A stretch of DNA of 64,000 bases, taken from NCBI GenBank assembly GCA_014871385.1, contig CM026426.1:41068023-41132022 (forward strand). The letters are read 5' to 3'. The stretch's first letter is position 1, and each line of letters opens with the position of its first letter. A program made the translations under genes and the position numbers. The notes below the pieces were generated by a model. The model was not told the origin of the DNA and did no database searches. It was given only the letters and a program-made list of their open reading frames with translations. Source of the DNA: Ceratodon purpureus (lineage: Eukaryota; Streptophyta; Bryopsida; Pseudoditrichales; Ditrichaceae). Shown here piece by piece: positions 29,887 to 40,399 of this stretch.

Positions 29887-32739
29887 ATGGATAATCATGA
29901 GGTTGTCAAATTTGCCATTCTTGCTTCAACAATACTCGTTGGTATTGGTTTATGTGATGGTATTCCACGCGCAAAGTGGAACACAAAGTACGTAACTCTA
30001 TGGAACGATGCAGATGTAGATGTTGCTAATGGAGTTTGTCAGAATGTCGATCCAAAGCTTGTTATCGACATGGATGGTAAACCTCTTGGTGACGATCGAG
30101 TTGCTGTACAGATAGCTGAGTCTCTTTGTGAAGCGCAAGTTCCGTCTGGCTAGGTTTGGTCGATTGTTTCTTGGTACATTAGACACGTGTTTCTGAATGG
30201 GTTTACATTGTATGACCACAATCAGACTTACATGTACAACACTGCCATGAACGCTCAAAATCAACGAGTTTGAAATGGGGTTTGCTCATACAAAAGTACA
30301 CGTCAGTGGATTGAGCCTGATGTCCCCCCCAAGAAGGAGTCCCTCTTCTCAGTAGAGGCCATTATCCAAGTCTCAACGAAAATGTGTTGCGAGAGAAACT
30401 GTGTACAGCCGTTTTCGTGTACCCAAACTCACGCAATCTTGGCTCAGCTGCATGTGAATGATAGGGTTTATGCTCGCAAGAATTGTCTTCTAGAAGTGCA
30501 TAGAAAAATTCACAAAGATGCTATTGGCAAGAAGTGGATTACCTTGAAAGGTCAAGAAGTGTGTCCCAAGGCATAGTGGACCATTCATGGAATTGGAAAA
30601 GCAACTTTCTATAGATATGTAGAGTTGGCCAAAGCAGGTATTCAAAGAGAAGGGCATGGTAATTTGGGATCCAAGAAACCTCCTCCACACACCTTGCAAG
30701 CTGCAGCCACGCTGAGGACTCTCATTGTACCTCATGCAGACAAAATGCCCCATAAGACGAGGACATTGGAAACTGGAGAAAAAGTCCCCGCCATGATTCT
30801 TCCTTTAACATTCTGTTGGAGTGACCAATTGCTAATAATCAATGAGGCCAATTCAATGTTAAATCTGGAGCCAATTTCTTCGAGTGATTTAAGCAACATA
30901 CGACGATTATCTTTTCTAGAATTTGCATCCAAGGCTCGCTGAGACACCTTTGCTCGGTGTGGCCAGTGCTATACATATAAGCAACTTAGAAGTGCTTGCA
31001 CACTGCTCTCAGACGTTCAGAATAAATGGTCCAATATTTTGAATACCCACATAGCTAGGCAAAGGGCGCATCGGGAACTTTACTATGGAAATAGATATAT
31101 TTCCGAAGAATACCCTGAGAAGATGTTGTGCATTATTCATGACAAGATGGATCACTCAAAAACCACTTCCCTACACTTTTCTCACAAGACAAAAGCAATA
31201 GACTCCTTCATGAAATTACCCATTGCTATAAATGGTTTGATTGCTCATGGGTAGGGCAATGTTCAATATGTGCACTACGGCCTTGGCATTTTCCCCACTG
31301 ACTTTAATTATACCATAGGGTCCATTGCAAAGTTGTTGCGAGATCTGGAAGCCCCTCCCAAAAATTCATCTCGCCATTTATTTTCTACTGAGAGGGACGA
31401 GTCCACATTGACTTTGGCGCTTCTGAATGATCCAAAATCTTGCTTAGACTCTCTTCTTCCACCTCCACCAAAGCCGCTTCCGGCTAACCCTCTTCCACCA
31501 ATTTTGACGTCGCAGTTGGATAATGCCTCCGGTGACAACAAGAACCAATGGGTTTTCGGATTTTGTTCTTTGTTGGTATACAAAGGGATTTTCCGAGAAA
31601 TATATATCAATTTTCTTATTGTTGGACACACTCACGAAGACATTGATGCTTTTTTCGGTCGTTGGAGCACTATGTTGAAAACAAAGAACTATCCAACACT
31701 TCGAAGGCTCATGAAATCTTTCATGGAATGTGAAACACTTCTGGTTATTCCTCATCTCATCGAGGTGGTCTCTGATTTTAAAACATTCCTACATAAATAT
31801 ATTGGTAGAGGTGGTGATTTTTTGGAAGGTCATTCTATGTCACAACAGTTCAAGTTTTATATGGATTCTATAGGATGGCCTTTGATAGAGTATAAAAATT
31901 TGTGCACATACAAAATTTGGTTGCCCGAGGATGGTAGAAGAATTCGCTTGTGGTCTGAGACAAAGGACGGGCGATCCAAAGTGCTAAGTGGAAGTCCAAC
32001 TCTTCTTGCTCCTCATCTAATGAAATCCCTTGACGAGGTTAAAAAAGGCTTGAACGGTTTCATTGCCCTTTGGAATAGAATGGCCAACAATGACCATTTT
32101 GGAGAATTCAGGCGGAAGAATGCGACAATTAACGACTATTGAAAATCTGTTAGACTTCTTTTGGATGCACCTCTTTAAATACGCGAGGCATTACTAGACT
32201 GATTTTGGCCGGCTTCAAGGATCATTAATGATAAGGCAGATTGAAGACATAGAGATGGCATCATTTATGAAGAGGATGCTGAGGACACATGTTTTGTTGG
32301 ACGGAAGCGTGATCGTCCACGAGCTTCGTTACGAGTTAATCGTGATACTTTTGCAGGTAAGTTTTTAGTAGTGCGCCCTGATGATGATGATCCTAAGCCA
32401 TTTGGGATTGCAAGAGCCATTACAAATCCTAATCTAGATCCACAGCACATGCACATGACAAATATTCAATATTGGACACCAACCTTACATCTCCATATTG
32501 ATATGGAAACTTATGATGGTTGGGAAACAAAAGAAGGAAATGTCTGGTGTGAAGATCGGGACATAGCTCCAACCTGCTCAAGCACAGATTGTATCATGAT
32601 GGCTTGGAAACCACGTTTCAGAGAGGGAACTTCAGACTCTAAAGTTGCAATCCCAAAGCCGCAAATTGACATCATCAAAGCATTGGTGATGGCTTTCATG
32701 TCTGATTCAAACAACACTAAATCTACATCGCAGGGCTAA
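29887..32739 (+). pseudogene. DUF7869-like protein gene, copy 2 (element 2)
   Basis: A single frame runs the whole length without an intron. In order: YVTLWNDADVDVANG, KMCCERNCVQPFSC (Cys cluster, about 30385), WTIHGIGKATFYRYVELAKA, HTLQAAATLRTLIVPHADKM, ARCGQCYTYKQL, MLCIIHDKMDHSKT (about 31120-31160), QLDNASGDNKNQWVFGFCS (31510-31570), FLIVGHTHEDIDAFF (31612-31656), then a C-terminal FLVVRPDDDDPKPFGIARAI and QYWTPTLHLH block matching copy 1. About nine in-frame stops interrupt it (30151, 30271, 30574, 30940, 31252, 32140 and three more before 32250): three TAG, five TGA and one TAA. It is fully colinear with copy 1 and lacks its intron. Confidence 0.75.
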
Positions 32740-33080
32740 ATAGCTTGTAGTTTCTGTCCGTAGGTTATTTGTTTTGGAGCATGCGTAGAATGCACTTGCA
32801 TGATAAGGCAATGATATCTTTTAGAAATTTTTTATACTATTACTATGTTCCTATGATGAGTATTTAAATAAAAAGTTTCAATTGTCCTTCTTTAAAATTT
32901 TTGACATGTGGATATTTGGATTTTATATTTATTAATAGAAATAGAAGTCTTACTTTACTGAAGAGTCTCAATTTAATGAAACCTTATTCCTGTCTAAATA
33001 TAGCACAGATTTAAAACAAGACTTCTTAATTGTCTCAATTTAACAAATAAGGCCTTCCTTGTATTCACATGAAGTTTGTT
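32740..33080. other. AT-rich 3' flank, no gene seen
   Basis: An AATAAA-like stretch near 32870 may be a poly(A) signal of the preceding gene. Nothing else is recognised. Confidence 0.4.
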
Positions 33081-33535
33081 TCCATAGTTTTGCGCACGTC
33101 TATTCACGCACCCAATCGAACGTGTTGGATCTCCTCAAAACGTGGTGTTTTTGAAAAAAAATCTTTACATTGCGCGCGAGCACCCATCTGCTCGCGCCCA
33201 ATGTCATCTGCGCGCGGAAGAGCTCCTGACTTTCAAAACGCTGGTCAACTCTCATTCCGTTTGTTTCCTTGGCGTCACGCATGGGTGTATTCACGCGCCC
33301 GTTTGACTCCGCCCATATACACGCGTCCGTATGATCATCGGCGCCAAACTTCCTCTAAAGCAAGAATGTTTTTTCCAAAACTCTTCAAACTTCTCGTGCT
33401 TGTGTACACGCGCCAAAGTGCTCTCGCGCGTCATTTGACGCGCGCGTGCGTACCCGTCACTTATACAGCCTTACCTTATTTTTAATTGCTTACCACTCTC
33501 TCAGCCAATTTCTCTTATTATTATTTTTTCACACT

Positions 33536-34145
33536 GCTCATCAATTCCATCCACTTATATTACATTCATCCACTATCCTTTGATTCTCTCTTCCATTGTT
33601 TCTTTTTTATTTATCCCACCACTCGTCCATCCTATCCCTCTTACATTTGTCTCTTCCCACTACTCTTTTATTCCATCATCTTATATTTTATTTTTCTACT
33701 ATTCTTAGATTCTCTCTTCCAATGTTTCTTTTTCATTTATCCCACCACTCTCCCATCCTATCCGTCTTATTTTTGTCTCTTCCCACTACTCTTTTATTCC
33801 ATCATCTTACATTCTATTATTCCACTATTCTTTGAGTCTCCCTTCCATTGTTTTTTTTTAAATTTTTTTATTCCACCACTCTCCCATCCTATCCCTCTTC
33901 TTTTTATTTTTCCCTACTACTCTTTTATTCCATCCCCTTATATTTCAATTTTCCACTATTCTTTGAGTCTTTCTTCCATTTTAAAAAAAAACATTTATTC
34001 CACTACTTTTCCATCCTATAACTCTTATTTTATGTTTTTTCCCTCTACTCTTCAATTCCATCCTCTTTTATTTTATTATTCCACTATCTTTTATTTCTCT
34101 CTTTCATTATTTTTTTATTTTTAATTCCACCTTCTTTCATCCTAT
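33536..34145 (+). repeat. Pyrimidine-rich minisatellite, about 125-130 bp unit, five copies
   Basis: The unit contains CTCTTCCATTGTTTC, then ATCCCACCACTC-CCATCCTAT, CTCTTCCCACTACTC and TTATTCCATC. Recognisable unit starts lie near 33585, 33709, 33837, 33969 and 34095. The strand is almost purely C/T, and its long open frames are artefacts of composition. Confidence 0.82.
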
Positions 34146-35058
34146 CCTCTCATTTATACTTTTCTTTTTTCTTTTGAACTCTGTCCCCTTCTTTTCGTCT
34201 ATAAGCAACTATTCTTTTTTCACTATTCTACTTTTTATTTATTTTCTTATTTTATTTTATTTTTATTCCTCCACTCTCACATTACCATAATTTATAAATT
34301 TCTTATCAAGTAACCTCACATTCTGTTTTTTATTTTCATTTTGTAACCTTTGTTATTTTAGAATTAACATTGACTTTCTTGCCTGTGTGCGCCCGAACGC
34401 TAGCGCCCGAACATGGGCGCACCAATTCTCCAACCTTTTACTCTCCTCGACAACTGCGTGCGCGCGCGTATGCACTTGCCCGATTGCAGGCGCTTGATTG
34501 CGAGCGTGCGCGTAGAATTTAGGAACGCACGTGGAATTCTCTAGACAGTTGACTACACGCACGCGCCCCATTGCAAGTGCCCAATTTCACTCGCCCAACA
34601 GCCCGCGCAAATTTGGGCGCGCTTGCATCCCGTTAAAACCGTTTAGCAGAGGAAGTCTTTAAGTTAATCTCATTAGTTTTGGTAAATCTGTTTTTGATTA
34701 ACTTAATAAGAATTACCATTAATTGAGTGGGCAGACACATCTGGAGTCTCTCACCCGCTTACCCTATTGGTCAAGTATGTGTGAATGGGGTGTGTCGTTG
34801 ATCAGCTTCAAATGTCTCGCAATGTGAAATCTAAACAGGATGATGAATATTTTTTGATGATTTCAGCCTTCATTGGAATGAAGGTTTAATTACATTGTAA
34901 TTGAGGACCCATATGTCAATTTATTTCTTAAAATACCAATCTCTGTAATTTCCATCCTTAATTTGATTAAGTTGCATGCGTTGGTACTTCAAGACCGCTT
35001 GCTTGCGCCCGCTTGCTCGTGCCCGTATTCACATACCCGCAAACACGCGTTCGCAAAT

Positions 35059-35336
35059 TAGGGTTGTTCACAGGACCTGAGGACTGGACCGTCGGTCTGG
35101 TCTGCATGTCCGTCCGTTAAGGGTCATGCCCGGTCTTTATTGGTCAACTTATGGTTGACCGTTCCAATCTTGCATATATTGAAGATTATATTGTACATAT
35201 TGAAGATATATACCTATTAATTTTTTTCTAGCAAACCGCTATGTCCAATAAATTTCAGGAACCGACCGGTCCGTCCGTCCGAAGTGCCGTCCGATTTGCC
35301 GAATTTTGCCCATATCCGTCCGTTATGACAACCCTA
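35059..35336. mobile_element. MITE with TAGGGTTGT inverted ends (hAT-like)
   Basis: A 278-bp unit beginning TAGGGTTGTTCA and ending TGACAACCCTA gives 9 perfect terminal inverted bases. Internally it has CCGTCCGT-rich arms on both sides (GTCCGTCCGTTA; CCGTCCGTCCGAAG) and a central GGTCAACTTATGGTTGACC hairpin. The ends resemble hAT-type MITEs. I could not find an 8-bp target duplication. A hAT transposase remnant lies 0.7 kb away, but nothing links the two. Confidence 0.6.
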
Positions 35337-35985
35337 CCTCAAACACGTGCTCGATTGAGGGCGCATGAAATAACTAAAGACTGTTTGTTTGTTTGTGGTT
35401 GCGTGTATGCCCTCGCATGAACAAGCCCGTGTTCATGCGCTAGTATGATTGCGCCCACGTCTACGCGCCCGACTTCCAACGCACGAGTGCTCGTGCTCGA
35501 GAGATCGCGTGCAACCTCGTGGTTGGAAATTGTTTTAAATTTTTGAGTTGTGGTATGCTACTTGCACTTGCCCGCAAACATGTGCCCGATCAATCGCGCC
35601 TGCGCGCACGCGCCCAAATGATCGCGCCCGTCCACTATCATACGTCCCATTTGCGCGCGCCCAATGGAGGCAAGCAGTATATAAACAACCCCCTTGATAA
35701 GACAACCATCTTTCCTCCATTGCATGTTTCATGTCCTGGGTCTCTTTGTAGGCTCCTTGCGGGAGTTTATGAGCTTAGGGAGACATTTGGTTTTTGTTGG
35801 GAGAATGTAAAAATCCTTCCTTCCATGAATCAAGTTGCCAGACATTTTATCAGACACACTAAATTTTATCAAATAATAATTTTCAGCTCTCAGTGATTCA
35901 ATATTTGGGTTGCGGTTCCAAATCTTTTGCCATAGAAGCGGTTCAAAGACTTGATACAAAAGAGTACTAGCCATGGTATAATTTC
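35337..35985. other. Spacer, no gene supported
   Basis: Its first part carries more GCGCCC words; the rest is ordinary sequence leading into the hAT coding region. Confidence 0.35.
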
Positions 35986-37998
35986 AATATCAGAGAAGCT
36001 ACATCGTCCAAGAAGGTTGCAGAATTTGTGTACTTCAAGAAGACCTTTTCCTATGTCAAGAAGAGGTGCCTCCAGAATTACAGTTGGGATTAGATATCTC
36101 CCTCGCAGATTTACCAAAAGGCACCTATCGCAGTAAAAAGAAAGTTTCAGTTCCATGGTCACGAATGGTCCCCAAGTAGTTGACAGTGGAAGAGATGAAA
36201 GGTAGTAGGCCAACATCCTCGGCACCAATTTAGCCTCCATGCACTAGTGCTTCCACACACAATACTGTGTTTGGTGGATCAAATCTCGATAACAATGATT
36301 GTCAAGAAGATCCAATTGATAGTAGTGTGGCGGCTAGTAGGGCTTGTTTGAATACCACAAGGAGTATGCGCCAACAGGATATGAATGAAGCATATCAGAT
36401 CACAAAGCAAAAGGAATTGGCCATGTTGTGGGCATCTTCTTTTTACGAGTCAAACGTGGCATTTAACGTGATTAGACATCAAGCATTTATAAAGGCATTG
36501 AACTCAACAGCAAATGCTAGATTTGACTACAATCCCCCTTCTTATCATGCGATGCAAACAACACACATCAAAGCAAGACAGAAGCAAATTAAAGCAACGA
36601 TTGATGAACGTATCAAAACATCAATGGAGTTATACGGGGCTATCATTTGTTCGGATGGTTGGGATAATGTGAATCACCGACCATTGATGAATGTCATGCT
36701 AGTATGTCCGGCTGACAATATATATCTTGGTTCAGTTGATACAACTGGCTAGAAGAAGACAACGGGTTACATAGCGAGAGACATGAAGAATAATATTTGA
36801 GGGGTTGGTCCTCAGTATGTTGCCCAAATTTGTACAGACAATGCAAGCAACCTACTTGAAGCCATGGATGATATTCTAGAGGAATATCTTCATATGTACA
36901 AACAAGGGTGCTGTGCTCATATTCTTGATCTTTTCCCAGAGGACAGGGTTAAGGAACAAATGGTGAAGGATCTGGTTATGAAAGCAAAATTCGTGTGTCT
37001 TTATATAAGGAGACATCATGTAACGATGGCACTTCTCCGCCAATTTTCACCAAAGTTGTCAGTGAGGATTCTAGCGGAAACCAGATTTGCTTGTAAGTAC
37101 TTAATGATACACCACCTCTTGGAAGTGAAAAGAGCCCTGGAGCAAGTGGTCATGGCACTAGAGTGGTATGAATATGTTGATGGACTATTCAACCAAGCCA
37201 AAGGGGTGCGTGCCCACGCATGCGCTGGTCAAGTTTGAGCCACAATCCGTGACAATTCATTCTGGATTCAGTGTATGAACTTTGTACACATGATGAAACT
37301 TGTCCTTGTAGCTTTGAGAACGTTTGATGGAGACCAGCGTGCAATGGGAAAGGCGTGGTTGACAATGAACAACCTTAAGGATCACGTGTACAAACTTCGG
37401 GATGAACCTTTCTATCTTGAGCTGGCAATGGCAACAAGGCTTGAAAGGCAATTCAATTGTAGATGGGACATGATGCATACTGATCTTCTTTACGTAGCGG
37501 CGCTCTCAAAACCTTGGTTGAAAACTAGTAGGAGAAGCGAAGGCAACATTAAGTCGTGTTTTGTATCGGGTGAGTGGTCAATTGGGAATTTCATTCGCCG
37601 AACTTGTAGCAGAAATTACCCAATATGATGAGGACCGTGGCTCTTACAGCCCAGAGGTGGCAATCGATATTCAAGAAGCAAATCTGGAACCCCATCAATG
37701 GTGGCAAAGGATTGGGAGTGGGGGCTTGACAATCATTGCAAAGCGTATTTTATCTCTGGTTTGCTCCGCTTCATCATGTGAAAAGAATTGGAGCATGTAT
37801 TTCTTTGTCCACAATAAGGTACATAACCGCCTGGGCGTGGAGAAGTCAGAGGCTTTGGTGTACATTTATACAAATAGCAGACTCCTCCGTGAACGACCGA
37901 GGACCAACCCTCTCCAATGGTACGAGAACAATGACTGGTCACAAGAGTCTAATCCTAAGGAAGGAGATACAAGCGAAGAGGACAATGATGATGACTAA
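35986..37998 (+). pseudogene. hAT-family transposase (DUF659 type), broken
   Basis: DNA transposon of the hAT superfamily. The N-terminal part is uncertain (CRICVLQEDLFLC at about 36020 could be a zinc-binding piece). The catalytic core reads AIICSDGWDNVNHRPLMNVM (first Asp, about 36640-36700), QICTDNASNLLEAMDD (second Asp, about 36830) and GCCAHILDLF. The C-terminal dimerisation region reads WWQRIGSGGLTIIAKRILSL and ASSCEKNWSMYFFVHNK, carrying the catalytic Glu, then NRLGVEKSEALVYIYTN. Stops lie at 36750, about 36798 and 37236, with a frame change at about 37550. Terminal inverted repeats were not identified. The next element begins 31 bases after its stop codon. Confidence 0.85.
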
Positions 37999-38028
37999 TA
38001 CGACATGCACGGTGGCCACGCATATGAT

Positions 38029-38835
38029 TGTTAAACGAAGAATTGAGGCAGTAGAATAGAGGGGCAATAAAACTGTAGGGGAGTAATAAAACTATTGTTA
38101 CTGGTGGAGGCAGTAAACTATTAGTTACTGCCCTGGCCTGTAGTAACTCTTTTTTGGATGAAAACTGCCAGATGGATGAAATTTTGGTGGTTGCATGAAG
38201 TTTGGTGGTCAGATGAAAACTGTTGGTAGTTAGGGTTTAGGAGGCGGCGGCTAAGGTTTTGGATGGGGTTGTGAGGATGGGGTTGTGGCAGCCCATTCTC
38301 TCTCTCTCTTTCTCTCTCTCTCTTATTCTCTCTCTCTTTCTGTATCTTTTGATTCGGAGCTATCAGATTTCAGTGTGTGCGTGGAGTTAGTGCATAGGAT
38401 AGGTTGTGGGCTGTAGAGCAGCTGCTATTAGAACAATTTTAGGGATCTTGGAGAATCCATGCAGTACTAGCAGGAGGGAGCAGAATTATGTACGGATTTG
38501 TAGTGATTTATGGAAAGAAATTGAATGTACTTGTGTGTAAATGTATGGAGATGCAGATTTGTGTGCTGAGGGACCATGAGAGTCAATTGGTTTACTGGTC
38601 TTGTAGATCTAGTGTACAAATGAGTGGGTATTGTAGATCAGACCAAAGAGAGTAGGAATATGTATCAGATCTGAGAAAATACCAGTAGGATTTGAGTAGA
38701 TCTAAATTGGCAGTTTCACATCTAGGACCAAGATTTAGGGCAGTTTCTGGGGCAGTATAGTAATTTTTGCAGGATTTCAAAGAGATTTAAGACATGATGT
38801 ATTTCTGAGAGAGTAAGGAAAAAACCTTTTTCACA
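38029..38835 (+). repeat. 5' LTR of Gypsy element 1
   Basis: Starts TGTTAAACGAAGAATTG and ends TTTTTCACA. The first 200 bases match the start of the 3' LTR at 50446. The likely primer-binding site TTGGCGACCATGC follows at 38836. A CT microsatellite lies at 38296-38340. Confidence 0.78.
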
Positions 38836-40399
38836 TTGGCGACCATGCTAAAGTTCAAACCTTGTGGCTCTAGTTGCACACACCAGGATAGCGCCGGATT
38901 CGTACTGCTCCAGGGGTGATAGGTACAGTTTCGATCTAGGGAATGTGAGGAGCAGATTTGTCAGTGGCACTGACCATTTTTGTGATAGTAACAGTGGCAG
39001 TAACCAGATCTGCGCCACTAACAGTGGGGTTGACAAGATTTGCACTAGTGGCGGTTTCAAGGCAGTGATGGGGGAGCAACCGATCAGTGAAGGCAGGACT
39101 AGTGCAGTCACAACCAGCGGGGAGCAACAACAGTCAATTAGAAAGGAGACGCATCCCAGGAGCTGAGGGCAGCTCCTAAGGAAAAAGGTGAAAGTCAGCT
39201 AGATCTAGGTAAGTTACTATTCACCACTGATCTGATTATGCATTGCAAGGAACGGTAGGCAAAATGTATGACTTGCAGTACAAAATGGAACAGTCAGTTA
39301 AACATTTGTAGATCTAACAGCTAGGTGAATGTATGGACAGTAAAAATAATGCAGTAAAAAATTATGGTAAAAATGGGGTAGTAAAAAAGAACACCTGGAT
39401 TAAATGGAAAAAAAGAACCTAGGGACCTGTGATAGGAATCAGGAAAGGAAATTTAACTAGTAAATCATGAGATCTAGGTAAAACAGTGAAAAGATGACGA
39501 AGAAAAAGTAAAACTGGACCAGATTCACTAAAAACTAAAGAGGGCAGGACATATCTCTAGGAACAGACTGTAAAATTGTATTGCTTTGAAATCTGGTAGA
39601 ATTCTAGACTATGGACAAACTTGACAACCTAAAGGCAATTAGGGCCCATCTAAGTAGGACCAATAGCTACCGATATATCCACAAAGGACGAGACTAGGGT
39701 GGCAGAAGGATGTACTGACAAGGACCAGAACTAGCACGCAGGAACCAGAGGAGGACTAGGACATAGATCTACAGTATCTACCCAAGAGATTACCTGGAGG
39801 GACAAACTTGGCTTATTGGAGAAGCAGACAGACTAGAAGATCACTACCAGGGAGGACCAAGAAGGAGAAGCAGTAATTGCCATATCATGGAAGGAGGCTA
39901 CCAAGGGTGGGACAAGGAAGACTTGGCTAGGAGACAAGCTTCAGAGAGGCTGGCCAGATACGAGCTCACGGAGCAGAGATGAGCAGTTGAACCAGGCAGG
40001 AAAATAGGAGGGCAGATCAGCTCTAAGGAGAGCATTGCTAAAATGAAGATCATGGACTTGATAGACACGGACTTGGTGGGAGAAAATTCAAGCCAGGAGA
40101 CACAGCTTGGAGTAAGTAGGAGGACATGATCAGCTATGGGCGAACCTGGTTCCAATTTCAAGAGCTAGCAGGAAGAAGATGAGATCAGAAGGTATGATGG
40201 CTCAATGCCATCACCAAGGACCAAAAGAAGAGAGTTTCTAAGACTACAAGGTGGAGACACTCAACACAGTTGGAACCCTCAACTAGAGACATTAGTGGCA
40301 TACAACCAGTTTCAAGAGAGGTAGCAGCCGACCAAATACACCAAGGCGAGGGGTGTAGACACCACGAGACTTCCTAGAGACTATGGAGGTGCTGATGAA

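Larger units (their letters stand above)
33085..35665. repeat. Spacer rich in GCGCCC/GCGCGC words
   Basis: Dozens of short CG-rich words such as ATTGCGCGC, CGCGCCCAAT, TCGCGCCCG and CACGCGCC sit in otherwise AT-rich DNA at 33.09-33.47, 34.38-34.63, 34.99-35.06 and 35.34-35.67 kb. Many are self-complementary (GCGCGC). Spacing is irregular, and both orientations (GCGCCC, GGGCGC) occur. No coding sequence is supported. A minisatellite and a MITE interrupt the pattern. Confidence 0.6.

Noticed and set aside
33486-34124. Long open frame of over 200 codons, Phe/Ser/Pro-rich
   Set aside because: Artefact of a C/T-only minisatellite; the translation is low complexity and repeats with the DNA unit.
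36000-36240. Minus-strand frame of 116 codons
   Set aside because: Lies opposite the N-terminal part of the hAT transposase frame and has no recognisable motif.
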